The notes: generated by a model from the letters alone, not told the origin. DNA of 39,146 bases from Clostridium cuniculi (GCF_004353185.1 NZ_SMUS01000039.1:1-39146), one strand, 5' to 3'; positions 24,646 to 35,213 are shown, counted from the stretch's first letter. Made by a program: numbers and translations.

Positions 24646-27600
24646 ATGAAGAAAAGTGGAGCTTTAAAGTACAAATGGCAAATATCAATTATGACTTTGG
24701 TCTTTTTTTGCTTAAGTTTGGTACCGTTTCCTAATGGTTTTACTGATGCCTTAGCAGAAACCATATTAAAAAGTCCTGTAATTAATAGTGACGGAACAGT
24801 TACATTTAATTATCAAGGAGATGGTACAGAAGAGGCTGTAAAAGTAAAGGGAGAATTTAGTAGTTGGAATACAATTGATATGACAAAAGGGGAGAATGAT
24901 ATTTGGACACTTGATGTTGAAGGAATATCAGGAATAAGTCAATATGGAATAGTAACATGGTCACCAGATACAAAAGATCAAGAATGGGGAGATTGGCAAG
25001 GTGATCCGTTAAACTCATATAAAAAAGATGGTAATCCAGCCGTAGTGGTTAATCCACAAGTTAGCAATGGGAGTGTTACATTATATTACTTAGGTAATGG
25101 AACAGAAACTAGAGTAGCTGTTAAGGGTTCTTTTGATGAAAACTGGGGAGTTTTACATGAGATGACTAATGAAAGTAGCTCTAATATTTGGTCTGTAACT
25201 ATGGATATAGAACCAGGTAATTATGAATATGGAATAGTAACATGGTCACAAGATACAAAAGATCAAGAGTTGGGAGATTGGCAAGGGGATCCTTTAAATC
25301 CTAAACATTCAGAGGATGGTAATTTTGCTTCTAATGCATTACTTACAGTAGGAGAGGATTCAGATGCTGATGTACCTAATGAGCAGGATAAAAAAGTAGT
25401 AAAAGTAAGATTTATGAAAGAAGGCGAAACTAAATACGATAACTGGGGATTTTGGACATGGTACCCTGGTGAAAATGGAAAGTTTGTTGAGTTTGATTAT
25501 GTAGATAAAGAAGGTGCATATACTTTATTAGAATTACCAGCTAATGTAACAGAAGGTGAACTAGGTATTATAGTTAAAGAAGGACAAGGTTGGGATAATA
25601 AAGCTACTGGAGATTTAAAATATGAAATTTCAGAGTTGACTAATGACAATAATGAAATTGTTGTAACTTATGGTGAAAATGAAAATCCAAAGAGTGTTGA
25701 ACAAAGAGCTTTTATAAAGGAATATGAAAATATCACTGTAAATATTCATTATAAAAGAAGTCAAAAAGACTATGATAACTGGAATTTATGGACATGGTTA
25801 GATGGAGTAGAGGGAGAAAAATTAGAATTTACTTCAGAAGATAGCTATGGTAAAGTAGCAACTAGAACTTATGAAAATTTAGTTAATGATACTAAATTAG
25901 GGTTTATTGTTAAAAGAACTGAAGGCGATAATGAATGGGTTGAGAAAGATGTAGATAGCAATAGATTTATTGATTTAAGACATGTATCTAGTGATGGAAC
26001 ATTAGATATATATTTATCACAAGGCAAGGAAGCATTTGGTTATCATTCAGCTTTAGTATCAAAAGAAATAACTGATTTAGATGGACAAGTAAATGGTGAT
26101 ATGCTTTATCATAATACTTGGGATAGCCTGTATAAATATCCATTTGGCGCAGTTGCAGAAGGAACTGATGTAACTGTTAGAATGCATGCTCAAAAAGGTG
26201 ATTTACAATATGCTAGAGTATTAGTTAGAAATACAAGTACTAATAGATCAGACCTTTACAATATGGAAAAGGTGTCAACTATAACTGTAGATGAAGAAGA
26301 AGTTGATATATGGGAAGCAACATTTACTCCAGATGAAATTGGTGTTTATGGATATAAATTTATTGCTGGTGATGGAGATACAGTAAAATACTATGGTGAA
26401 GATGCTAATGAAGGAAAAACAGGAACTGTTGGAGATAAAAACGGACTATTTTTCCAATTAACAGTTTACGATAAAGACTATACAACTCCTGATTGGATGA
26501 AAGAAGCTGTTGTATATCAAATATTCCCAGATAGATTTAACAATGGAGATACTTCTAATGATGATGCAAAAACAAATGCAAGAGGTGAAGAACCAATTGA
26601 AGTGCCAGATTCATGGGATTCACTTCCTGATAATCCTAGATTAGGCGAAAATAATATGGATGATATTGATGGTGCCTATTCTGGAGATGGAATATGGTCA
26701 AATGATTTCTTCGGTGGAGATATAAAAGGTATTCAAGAAAAACTAGATTACTTACAAAGTTTAGGAGTAAATACTTTATATTTAAATCCTATATCTATGG
26801 CATCTTCAAATCATAAGTATGATGCTACTGATTATAAATCATTAGATCCAATGTTTGGAACAGAAGAAGATTTTAAAGAATTTACTGCAGAGCTTAATAA
26901 TAGAGGAATGCATCTAATTGTTGATGGTGTATTTAATCATGTGGGTGATGATTCAATTTACTTTGATAGATATGGTAAATATGATACTGTTGGTGCTTAT
27001 GAATATTGGGAATATGTATATGATACAATGAATAACGAAGGAATATCAGAAGAAGCAGCTATGACTAAAGCTGATGATTACTTTGTTAAATCAGGACAAA
27101 CATTCAGTGAAGAAAAGTGGCATTTATGGTTTAATATCAAGAATACTAAAGTTGATGTTGGAACAACTAATGAAAGATATGATTATCAAGGCTGGTGGGG
27201 ATATGATTCATTACCAGAATTTAAATCATTAACTAAAGATGAAGCTATTTCATTAGGATTAGCAAGTGAAAATGATGAATTTGTTGATAAAGCTAGTGAA
27301 TGGAACAATAAAGAATTAGTTGATTATATTTATAAAGATGAAGACTCAGTAGCTAAACAATGGATTGACTGGGGAGCAGATGGTTGGAGACTAGATGTTG
27401 CCAATGAAGTTGATACTGTATTCTGGAATGACTTTAGAGAAGAAATGAAAGCTCATAATGAAGATACACTTATTTTAGGTGAAATTTGGGATGATGCTTC
27501 AAAATACTTTGTTGGAGATCAATATGATTCAGTAATGAACTATAGAATAAGAGCTGCATTAATTGATTATCTAAAGAATGGTAATGCAACAAGATTAAAT

Positions 27601-30291
27601 GATACTTTAATGGCTGTTTATGAAGATTATCCAGAAGAGGCTTTCTATGCATTGATGAATTTAATGGGTTCTCATGATGTTGCAAGAGCTATATATATAT
27701 TAGGTGGAGGAAGCGATTCTTCTGAAAGAGCTGAATTTGGAAATTACGATGAAGATTTAGGAAAGCAAAGATTAAAGCTTGCAGCTTTATTTGAATTTGG
27801 ATATGCTGGAGCACCTACTATTTATTATGGTGATGAAGCAGGGGGTACAGGATCTAAGGACCCAGATTGTAGAAGAAGTTATCCATGGGGCAATGAAGAT
27901 ACTTCATTAATTAGTTTTTATGAAGCTATAGGAACAATTAGACAAGAGAATAAGGATTTATTCTCTCATGGAGATTTAACAACTTTATATACTGGTTCTG
28001 AGGGTGTATATGTTTATGGAAGAAGCTATGAAGATGATCATGCAATAGTAGCAATTAATCCTACAAATACTGATGCAAAAGTAACTGTTGATTTAAAAGA
28101 ATTTACTGGAAATGGTACGAATTTTGTTGATGGATTAGATTCTTCTTATAATGTAACAGTTAAGGAGGGAAAAGTAGAAATTACTATTCCTGCAATGACT
28201 GGAAGAATGATGACAAGTACTAACGTTATAAAGCTACCAGATGCAGTTAGTAAGGTTACAGGTACAGAAGGAAATGGAGAAGTAACTTTAAAATGGGATT
28301 CTGTAAAGGGAGCAAAGGAATATAAAGTTTACTCTTCAAGCTTCAAAGGAAGTTTACAAACAGAGGTTAAGACAGTAGAAAATACTGAACTTACAGTTGA
28401 TGGATTAACAAATGGTAATAGATTATACTTTGCAGTAAGTGTAATAGATAAAGATGGAAATGAATCACTTTTAACTTGGAGTGATGAATTAACTCCTCAT
28501 TCAGAAATTACATGGCTTGGAAATCTTAGTGATGTAGATGCAGAAACTGTTGATATATCAACAGCTATAAATGTTAATGCTGAAGTATATATTGAAAATA
28601 TATCTAATGAAGAAGGTGTTTCAACAGGTTTAGTTGGAAGATTACTAGTTAAATATCCAGGAGATAAAGACTTTACTGTAGTAAATGGAAGTTATGCTGG
28701 AGAAGCTGGAAATAATGACTTATTTGCTGCTTCATTTATAGCAAATAAAGCAGGAAAATATGAATATAAATATGAATTTACTACAAAAGGAACTTATGGA
28801 TTTAATTATGTAGATTCAATAAAATCAACAGAAACAAAGACTTTTGAGTTAGCAGTAGTTAACGATGGAGTACCAGCAGAAGCAATTAAACTTGAAACTC
28901 CAGAAGAACAATCAGGAGAAGTAAATTTAAATTGGACTGTTTTGGGAGAAAATAATATTGCTTTATATGAAATTGTAAGAGATGGAGTTGTAATTGCAAG
29001 AATTCAAGATGGTTCTATTGTTTCTTATAAAGATACAGATGTAAAAAATAAAACAGAATACAAATATGAAGTAATTGCTTATACAAATGGAGGAAATGCT
29101 GTTAAATCAAATGATGTTTCAGTAACTCCAGATTTAGTAATGGTTGAAGTAACATTCAAGCTTAAAGCACCTTCATATACACCACTAGATGCAACTATAA
29201 CTATGCCAGGTGCAATGAATGGATGGGATGTAGGTGCTTGGGAAATGAGTAGAAATGGAGCAGTAACAACTGACTGGACTTATACTATATCTGTTTTAGA
29301 AGGTGAAACTATTGAGTATAAGTATGTTAAAGGTGGTAGTTGGGATCAAGAGGCTTTAATGAACTATTCTAATCCTAAAGCTGCAAATCAAAGTAAGTAT
29401 GGATGTACAACTGGTGAAGGTGGAAATGAAAAAGTTGTTGTTGTAAATCAAGGCGATGGAAAAATGTTAGTTGAAAATGAAGTTGTAAGATGGAAGGATA
29501 TGCCTGTAGTAGTTTTAGATCCATCAACAGGAAGCTATACAAAAAATGAAACAATTACTGTTAGAGGTAACTCAATGTTAGATCCTAACTTAACAATAAA
29601 TGGAGAGCCTGTTGTTGTTGATGAAAATGGTAATTTTGCACATGAAGTAAAATTAAATGTTGGTAAAAATGATATAGCAATTCATATTGAACCAACAGAA
29701 GAAAATAAAAATAATCCTGATATCTTTAACAATAATGAAGAAGCTATTGGATTTGCAACTAAGGATTTAAATTTAGAAATTACTAGATTAGGAGAAGGAG
29801 AAGAAATTCCAGGTCCAGTAATTAATGCAGAGGATAAGACTATTAAGTTAGGCGATGTATTTAATCCATTAGATGGTGTAACAGCAGTTGATGCTTCAGG
29901 TAATGATATTACTGAAAAAGTAGAAGTTGTAGAAAGTACTGTAGATACTTCTAAAGAAGGAGAATATAAAGTAGTATATAAAGTTGTTGATGATAATGGA
30001 AAAGAAGTATTAAAAGAAATAAAAGTAACTGTAGCAAAGGATGGAGAAGTAGAAGAGCCAGGTGAAGATGATGATTCTAATAAACCTGGAACTGGTACAG
30101 AACCTGAAGATGGAAATAATAATGATAATAGTAGCAACAATAATACTACTAATAATAACGATAATAGTAATAATAAACCAGGAGTTATACCTCAAACAGG
30201 AGGAACTAATACCATTTATTATATAATTATTGCATTAGTATTAGTTGCTGGAGGAGTGTATTTTACATTCAGAAAGAAAAAAGTAAGCTAA
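24646..30291 (+). CDS. Cell-wall-anchored multidomain pullulanase/amylopullulanase (GH13)
   Basis: 1881 aa. Signal peptide to about 39. Two X25/SusE-like modules (~45-125, ~136-215) are followed by two CBM41-type modules with YDNW-x(3)-TW (~250-348, ~359-455) and a GH13 N-terminal beta domain (~472-605). The catalytic GH13 barrel begins VVYQIFPDRFNNGD (~622). Region I is DGVFNH (D760), II WRLDVANE (nucleophile D917), III LGEIWDD (E946), IV GSHDVA (D1011). Then come Fn3 (~1195-1285), an unnamed beta domain, a second Fn3 (~1410-1496), a starch-binding CBM20/48-like domain with MPGAMNGWDVGAW (~1499-1600), Ig-like modules (the last DUF5011-like, ~1725-1803), an Asn/Asp-rich linker, and sorting motif IPQTG (1848-1852) with a membrane helix and RKKK tail. 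It cleaves alpha-1,6 and perhaps alpha-1,4 links in pullulan, starch or glycogen at the surface. Monocistronic. Confidence 0.93.
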   Translation: MKKSGALKYKWQISIMTLVFFCLSLVPFPNGFTDALAETILKSPVINSDGTVTFNYQGDGTEEAVKVKGEFSSWNTIDMTKGENDIWTLDVEGISGISQYGIVTWSPDTKDQEWGDWQGDPLNSYKKDGNPAVVVNPQVSNGSVTLYYLGNGTETRVAVKGSFDENWGVLHEMTNESSSNIWSVTMDIEPGNYEYGIVTWSQDTKDQELGDWQGDPLNPKHSEDGNFASNALLTVGEDSDADVPNEQDKKVVKVRFMKEGETKYDNWGFWTWYPGENGKFVEFDYVDKEGAYTLLELPANVTEGELGIIVKEGQGWDNKATGDLKYEISELTNDNNEIVVTYGENENPKSVEQRAFIKEYENITVNIHYKRSQKDYDNWNLWTWLDGVEGEKLEFTSEDSYGKVATRTYENLVNDTKLGFIVKRTEGDNEWVEKDVDSNRFIDLRHVSSDGTLDIYLSQGKEAFGYHSALVSKEITDLDGQVNGDMLYHNTWDSLYKYPFGAVAEGTDVTVRMHAQKGDLQYARVLVRNTSTNRSDLYNMEKVSTITVDEEEVDIWEATFTPDEIGVYGYKFIAGDGDTVKYYGEDANEGKTGTVGDKNGLFFQLTVYDKDYTTPDWMKEAVVYQIFPDRFNNGDTSNDDAKTNARGEEPIEVPDSWDSLPDNPRLGENNMDDIDGAYSGDGIWSNDFFGGDIKGIQEKLDYLQSLGVNTLYLNPISMASSNHKYDATDYKSLDPMFGTEEDFKEFTAELNNRGMHLIVDGVFNHVGDDSIYFDRYGKYDTVGAYEYWEYVYDTMNNEGISEEAAMTKADDYFVKSGQTFSEEKWHLWFNIKNTKVDVGTTNERYDYQGWWGYDSLPEFKSLTKDEAISLGLASENDEFVDKASEWNNKELVDYIYKDEDSVAKQWIDWGADGWRLDVANEVDTVFWNDFREEMKAHNEDTLILGEIWDDASKYFVGDQYDSVMNYRIRAALIDYLKNGNATRLNDTLMAVYEDYPEEAFYALMNLMGSHDVARAIYILGGGSDSSERAEFGNYDEDLGKQRLKLAALFEFGYAGAPTIYYGDEAGGTGSKDPDCRRSYPWGNEDTSLISFYEAIGTIRQENKDLFSHGDLTTLYTGSEGVYVYGRSYEDDHAIVAINPTNTDAKVTVDLKEFTGNGTNFVDGLDSSYNVTVKEGKVEITIPAMTGRMMTSTNVIKLPDAVSKVTGTEGNGEVTLKWDSVKGAKEYKVYSSSFKGSLQTEVKTVENTELTVDGLTNGNRLYFAVSVIDKDGNESLLTWSDELTPHSEITWLGNLSDVDAETVDISTAINVNAEVYIENISNEEGVSTGLVGRLLVKYPGDKDFTVVNGSYAGEAGNNDLFAASFIANKAGKYEYKYEFTTKGTYGFNYVDSIKSTETKTFELAVVNDGVPAEAIKLETPEEQSGEVNLNWTVLGENNIALYEIVRDGVVIARIQDGSIVSYKDTDVKNKTEYKYEVIAYTNGGNAVKSNDVSVTPDLVMVEVTFKLKAPSYTPLDATITMPGAMNGWDVGAWEMSRNGAVTTDWTYTISVLEGETIEYKYVKGGSWDQEALMNYSNPKAANQSKYGCTTGEGGNEKVVVVNQGDGKMLVENEVVRWKDMPVVVLDPSTGSYTKNETITVRGNSMLDPNLTINGEPVVVDENGNFAHEVKLNVGKNDIAIHIEPTEENKNNPDIFNNNEEAIGFATKDLNLEITRLGEGEEIPGPVINAEDKTIKLGDVFNPLDGVTAVDASGNDITEKVEVVESTVDTSKEGEYKVVYKVVDDNGKEVLKEIKVTVAKDGEVEEPGEDDDSNKPGTGTEPEDGNNNDNSSNNNTTNNNDNSNNKPGVIPQTGGTNTIYYIIIALVLVAGGVYFTFRKKKVS
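24941..25299 (+). repeat. Recent intragenic duplication in the pullulanase X25 modules
   Basis: 24941-25013 and 25226-25298 match at 68 of 73 bases with a 285-base period (95 codons). They encode YGIVTWS-(P/Q)-DTKDQE and GDWQGDPLN in each X25 module. The rest of the two modules is much less alike, pointing to local gene conversion or strong constraint. Confidence 0.7.
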
Positions 30292-30317
30292 TTTATTAAT
30301 TTATATTTAGCAATTTA

Positions 30318-30354
30318 ATGTCAATAAGATTAAGTTCTTATTGGCATTTTTTTA
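30318..30354 (+). terminator. Intrinsic terminator of the pullulanase gene
   Basis: A 12-pair stem (one G-U) atgtcaataaga (30318-30329) / tcttattggcat (30336-30347), followed by seven T. Confidence 0.85.
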
Positions 30355-30388
30355 TTATTTAATTTTAGAATGAGAAGATTAAATAGAA

Positions 30389-30418
30389 TTGACAAATTTT
30401 TAAGAAAACGTTTAGAGA
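30389..30418 (+). promoter_or_regulatory. Candidate promoter with cre-like element upstream of the surface protease
   Basis: A perfect TTGACA (30389-30394) is followed at 17-18 bases by only a poor -10 (tagaga, 30413-30418). AAGAAAACGTTTAGA (30402-30416) matches the cre consensus at all but two fixed positions. Placed 130 bases before the ATG; the pairing of elements is uncertain. Confidence 0.3.
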
Positions 30419-30548
30419 ATAAGGATTTTATATAAATAAATGTAAAAATATTAAGAAAATAAATAAAAGCTTGATGAAAATGAATAATAGTTATACAATA
30501 AATGTAATATATGTAAGTATATTGTAAGATTAAAAAGGGGGATATTAA

Positions 30549-33500
30549 ATGAAAAAAAGAAACTTGAAAGTGATGTCAATTGTTATGACTGCAATTATGG
30601 CTATAACATTATTAACATCAAATGGAGGAAAAGAAGTAAAAGCCTACACTTTAAGTGGAGGTAAGAATTTAAAAAAATCTTTGTTAGAAAATTTAGGAAG
30701 TGAAATTTCAAATGGGGACAAATTTTCTAATGTAGATGGGTTACAAAAGGATAATGAAAACTCAACATTAGAAGAGTTAAGTAACCCTGAAGAAAAAGTA
30801 AGAGTAATAGTTGAACTTAATGATATACCAGCAACTATGCAATTAGAAGATGGTGTACAACCATCGGAGCAACTAATTGAAAAGGTGAAAGAAGCACAAA
30901 AACCAATACAAGAAGAAGTAATGAATGAAACAGGAGAAGAAGTAAGGCATACTTTTGGAAATCTTATTAATGGATTTTCTATAGAAGTAAAAAGAAAAGA
31001 TATAGAAAAAATTAAAGATGTTGATGGAGTCGCAGAGGTTAAAGAGGTTAATGTTTACTATCCAGATATAAATTCAGCTAAAGAGTTTACTGAAGCTATA
31101 AATGTATGGAATGATTATGGATATAATGGAGAAGGATTAGTTGTATCTATAATTGATACAGGAATTGACCCAAGTCATAAAGATATGAAACTAACAGATA
31201 CATCAAAAGCGAAGTTAAATGAAGATAATACTAATATAGGACCAGGTAAATTTTATACAGATAAAGTTCCTTATGGATATAATTTTGCTGATGAAAATGA
31301 TGAAATTGTAGATGTTAATGGTAGTATGCATGGAATGCATGTTGCTGGAATAGTTGCTGCAAATGCGTCTGAAGAAGAGGTTAACAATAATGAAGGAGTT
31401 AAAGGAGTGGCTCCAGAAGCTCAAGTTCTTGCAATGAAAGTTTTTACTAATAATCCTGAAATAGAAGGAGCATATTCAGATGATATAATTGCTGCGTTAG
31501 AAGCATCAGTTGAATTAGATGCTGACATAATAAATATGTCTTTAGGATCTACAGCTGGATATAGAGATCCAGAAGATCCAGAGCAAGTTGCTATAAAAAA
31601 TGCTACTGATGATGGTGTAATATGTGTAGTTTCTGCAGGTAATTCTGCTACATCAACAGATCCATATATTATAAATGGTGTAAGTGATATAGCTGTTGTT
31701 GGTTCACCAGGACTTGCTACTGATGCACTTCAAGTTGCTAGTAGTGAAAACTCAGTAATAACTTTACCAGCGTTACAAGCTACTATTGGAAATGAAACAA
31801 AATTAATGGGATATACTCAATGTGATATTAGCCCAACAGAATTTTTTAATTCAGACACTAAATTAGAATTAATAGATTGTGGGTTTGGTAATCCAGAAGA
31901 TTTTGAAGGAAAAGACTTAAAGGGAAAAGTTGCTTTAATAAGTAGAGGAGATATAACTTTTGTAGAAAAGCAAATAAATGCACAAGCAGCAGGTGCAACG
32001 GCTGTAGTTATTTATAATAATGTAGATAACTCAGCTTATATCAATATGGCTACTGATTCAAGTATTAAGATACCAGTAGTATTCATTACTAAAGAAGATG
32101 CTGATATTTTGAAAAATGGACCATTAAGTGAGGCTACAATTTCATTTAATAATAAAGTTGTAAATTTAGCAAATCCAGAGTCAGCAACAATGTCTAGCTT
32201 TACTTCATGGGGACCAGCTCCAAATTTAGAGTTTGCACCACAAATTACAGCTCCTGGTGGAAATATTTATTCAACTTTAAATAATAATAGTTATGGTTCT
32301 ATGAGTGGTACATCAATGTCATCTCCACATGTTGCTGGAGCAACAGCATTAATTATTCAAGGTTTAAAAGAAAATGGAATAAACCTTGAAGGAAGAGAAT
32401 TAGTTGAATTTGTTAAGAAAACAATTATAAATACTGCAGAAACATTGACTGAAACTAATGCATTGGGTGAAGAGAATATTCCATATTCCCCTAGAAGACA
32501 AGGTGCAGGAATGATTCAAGCTAAAGAAGCCATAAAGAATAGGGTATTAGTTACTGATGAAAATGGACAAGCTACTGTATCTTTAAAGGAAATAGGGAAT
32601 ACAACAACATTTAAGTTAACTTTAACTAATTATAGTGATAAAGAAGAAAGGTATACAGTAGAATCTTTAGGTGATGTATTAACAGCATTTACTCCAACTA
32701 TGATAGGTGGAGATGTTATATCTGGATATATGGCTTTTGACACAGTTTTAGATGGAGCTAGTATATCATTTGATAATAATAAGATTACTGTACCTGCTAA
32801 TGGAACAGTAGATTTAAATGTAACATTGAATGTTGAAGAAGGAACAGTATCAAATAACTTTGTAGAAGGATTTATTAAGTTTATTTCAGAAAATGAAGAT
32901 ACACCTTCATTAGTAGTTCCTTATATGGGTTACTATGGTGATTGGAGTGCAGATACTATAATAGACGGAGCTGTATGGGATGAAGAATCAATAACAATAT
33001 CACCAAGTTTTGCAGCAACAGAAGTATTAGGTGATTATAATTATGCTGGTTATGCTGGTAGAGATGAAGTTGGTAATATTATTATAGACCCAGATAAAAT
33101 TGCAATATCACCAAATGAAGATGGATTAGGGGATGAATTCTTACCTGTATTATATTTCCTGAGAAATGCAAAAGAAGTTGCAGTTGATTTACTAGATGAA
33201 AATGGAGAAGTAATAGCAGAAAATGTTTCTGGCGGAGTAGATTTTAGAAAAAAAGTATTTAGTAGTACAGGTGGATCATCAGCATCAGTATATAATAATA
33301 TATCTTGGGATGGTAAAATATATAACAAGAAAAGTGGCAATGATGAAGTAGTAGAAGAAGGACAATATTATTTGAATTATAAAGCAAAGGTAGATGGAGA
33401 TAATACTTCTTATCAAGAGTTTATCATGCCAGTTAAGATAGATTTAACAGCTATAAAATCTAATTTATTATCTAATACCAAATCAGAAACAAGTGATTAT

Positions 33501-35213
33501 AAGTTAGAATTAAATTTTGATGGGGAATTAGAAAATGGTAATTTAAATCAATTACTTATTGCAGTAAATGGTGAAGTATTAAGTGATGAAATAATTTCAA
33601 CTGCAACTGTTGATGGAGATAATTTAAGTATTGATTTAACATTGGTTGATAATTGTGTTAATAGTATAGAAGTATTAACACTAGATAATGCCTATAATAT
33701 GGGGGATGATGTATTTGAAATTGCTGTTGGAGAGTCTGAAGCTATTGTTAAGTTAGTTAATTTCCCAGATGCAGCTTATTTAGATACTAATGAATTACTT
33801 GTTGAAGGTGTTTATTCTGGACCAGTTGATAAGATATTAATTAATGGAGAAGAACCAGATACAAAGGCTAATGGAGAATTTACTAAGGTAGTAACTTTAG
33901 AAGAGGGTGAAAATACTATTAAGCTTTATGCTACAGATATTGATGGTAATGTAATAGTAAATTATGGTCATAAAGTATATTGTGATATTTCAGCACCAAA
34001 TTTAAATATTTTCTCACCTATTGTTAATGAAGAGGGAATTTTGATTACAGATGAAGATACAGTAATAGTAAAAGGTTCTGTAAGTGATAAATCAGAGGGA
34101 TATTCTTTATACTTAAATGGTGAAAAGAAAATGAATGTTGAATTAAGTGGAAGTAATGAAGAAAGTAATTATAGAGAGTTTGAGTATGAAGTTCCAGTTG
34201 TAGATGGAGATATAATTACATTAAAAGCGGTAGATTTAGTTGGTCATGAAACAGTTAAACAAATAAAAGTAAATGTAGATAAAACTATTCCTACTATAAA
34301 TATTGAAGGTATTGAAAATAATAAGATTTATAATGAGAGTGTAACTCCAAAAGTATCAGTTAATCCAGAAGAAGCTACATTAACAGCAACTTTAAATGGT
34401 AAAGATTATAATTTTGATGAAATATCAGAAGAAGGGGTTTATGAATTAGTAATTACTGCTGTAGGTGCTAATGGTGTAGAAAGTACTTTAGTTATAAACT
34501 TTACTATTGATAAAACTGCTCCTATTATAACTGTTAATGGAATAGAAGATGGTAAGATATATAACATTGATGTAATACCTAATATAACAGTAGAAGATGG
34601 TGAAACAGTTTCAATTACTTTAAATGGTGAAGAGTATGATAAAGCAGCAATTGTTGATGAAGGTAAATATGAGTTAATTATAAAAGCTGTAGATAATGCT
34701 GGTAATAAGACTGAGGTAGTGTATAATTTTGAAATTGATAAAACTGCACCTGAAATAACTGTTGATGGTGTTATAGATGGAATGAAGTATGATACTGAAG
34801 TAAAACCAGTTATAACAGTTAGTGAAGATACAGAATTAACAATGACATTAAATGATGAAGTTTATAACGGAGAAGAAATAAAATCTGAAGGTGATTATAT
34901 ATTAAAGGTAGTTGCTAAAGATAAGGCTGGAAATATTACTGAATTAGAATTAGAATTTTCTATTAAGTTTCCAAGTAGTTCAACTGAAAATCCAACGCCA
35001 AAACCAAATCCAGGAGAAGGAACAGGTTCAGGTATAGGAACTGGAACTGTAAATGATGATAAAGGAAATGGAAATAAAGGTAATGGAAGTAATAGTGTAA
35101 TAACTACTATTCCTAAGACAGGTGGAACTAATAGTATTTATGTTATAGTAGCAGCATTTATATTAGTAGTTGGTGGAAGTGTAATTGGATTTAAAAGAAA
35201 GAAAAATAACTAG
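30549..35213 (+). CDS. Cell-wall-anchored subtilisin-family serine protease (C5a peptidase/lactocepin type)
   Basis: 1554 aa. Signal peptide to ~32. I9-like propeptide (~84-172). S8 catalytic domain with Asp D203 (SIIDTGIDPSH), His H261 in HGMHVAGIVAAN (Met replaces the usual Thr), Asn N365 (SAGNS) and Ser S589 (GTSMSSPHVAGA). A PA domain is inserted at ~441-535 (KVALISRGDITFVEKQ). Fn3_5-like and further beta domains follow (~685 on), then three tandem Ig-like repeats (~1243-1475) and a Gly/Asn linker. The sorting signal is IPKTG (1521-1525) with a membrane helix and KRKK tail. It would degrade host or dietary proteins at the cell surface; immune substrates such as C5a are possible but not shown by sequence. 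ATG with AAAGGGGGATA. Confidence 0.93.
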   Translation: MKKRNLKVMSIVMTAIMAITLLTSNGGKEVKAYTLSGGKNLKKSLLENLGSEISNGDKFSNVDGLQKDNENSTLEELSNPEEKVRVIVELNDIPATMQLEDGVQPSEQLIEKVKEAQKPIQEEVMNETGEEVRHTFGNLINGFSIEVKRKDIEKIKDVDGVAEVKEVNVYYPDINSAKEFTEAINVWNDYGYNGEGLVVSIIDTGIDPSHKDMKLTDTSKAKLNEDNTNIGPGKFYTDKVPYGYNFADENDEIVDVNGSMHGMHVAGIVAANASEEEVNNNEGVKGVAPEAQVLAMKVFTNNPEIEGAYSDDIIAALEASVELDADIINMSLGSTAGYRDPEDPEQVAIKNATDDGVICVVSAGNSATSTDPYIINGVSDIAVVGSPGLATDALQVASSENSVITLPALQATIGNETKLMGYTQCDISPTEFFNSDTKLELIDCGFGNPEDFEGKDLKGKVALISRGDITFVEKQINAQAAGATAVVIYNNVDNSAYINMATDSSIKIPVVFITKEDADILKNGPLSEATISFNNKVVNLANPESATMSSFTSWGPAPNLEFAPQITAPGGNIYSTLNNNSYGSMSGTSMSSPHVAGATALIIQGLKENGINLEGRELVEFVKKTIINTAETLTETNALGEENIPYSPRRQGAGMIQAKEAIKNRVLVTDENGQATVSLKEIGNTTTFKLTLTNYSDKEERYTVESLGDVLTAFTPTMIGGDVISGYMAFDTVLDGASISFDNNKITVPANGTVDLNVTLNVEEGTVSNNFVEGFIKFISENEDTPSLVVPYMGYYGDWSADTIIDGAVWDEESITISPSFAATEVLGDYNYAGYAGRDEVGNIIIDPDKIAISPNEDGLGDEFLPVLYFLRNAKEVAVDLLDENGEVIAENVSGGVDFRKKVFSSTGGSSASVYNNISWDGKIYNKKSGNDEVVEEGQYYLNYKAKVDGDNTSYQEFIMPVKIDLTAIKSNLLSNTKSETSDYKLELNFDGELENGNLNQLLIAVNGEVLSDEIISTATVDGDNLSIDLTLVDNCVNSIEVLTLDNAYNMGDDVFEIAVGESEAIVKLVNFPDAAYLDTNELLVEGVYSGPVDKILINGEEPDTKANGEFTKVVTLEEGENTIKLYATDIDGNVIVNYGHKVYCDISAPNLNIFSPIVNEEGILITDEDTVIVKGSVSDKSEGYSLYLNGEKKMNVELSGSNEESNYREFEYEVPVVDGDIITLKAVDLVGHETVKQIKVNVDKTIPTINIEGIENNKIYNESVTPKVSVNPEEATLTATLNGKDYNFDEISEEGVYELVITAVGANGVESTLVINFTIDKTAPIITVNGIEDGKIYNIDVIPNITVEDGETVSITLNGEEYDKAAIVDEGKYELIIKAVDNAGNKTEVVYNFEIDKTAPEITVDGVIDGMKYDTEVKPVITVSEDTELTMTLNDEVYNGEEIKSEGDYILKVVAKDKAGNITELELEFSIKFPSSSTENPTPKPNPGEGTGSGIGTGTVNDDKGNGNKGNGSNSVITTIPKTGGTNSIYVIVAAFILVVGGSVIGFKRKKNN
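34276..34974 (+). repeat. Three tandem Ig-like repeats in the protease stalk
   Basis: Units start near 34276, 34507 and 34735, a period of about 228-231 bases (76-77 codons). Each opens (I/V)DKT-x-P-x-I and contains a G-x(4)-KY/IY segment, a Leu-Asn-(G/D) turn and an EG-x-Y-x-L strand. They probably space the catalytic head from the wall. Confidence 0.8.

Noticed and set aside
27470..27685. Minus-strand open frame inside the pullulanase gene
   Set aside because: It lies wholly within a well-supported GH13 catalytic domain and its His/Leu-rich product is a typical antisense shadow, with no ribosome site.
29682..30140. Ser-rich minus-strand frame opposite the pullulanase C-terminus
   Set aside because: The low-complexity antisense of Asp/Glu/Asn-rich coding sequence; no start signals.
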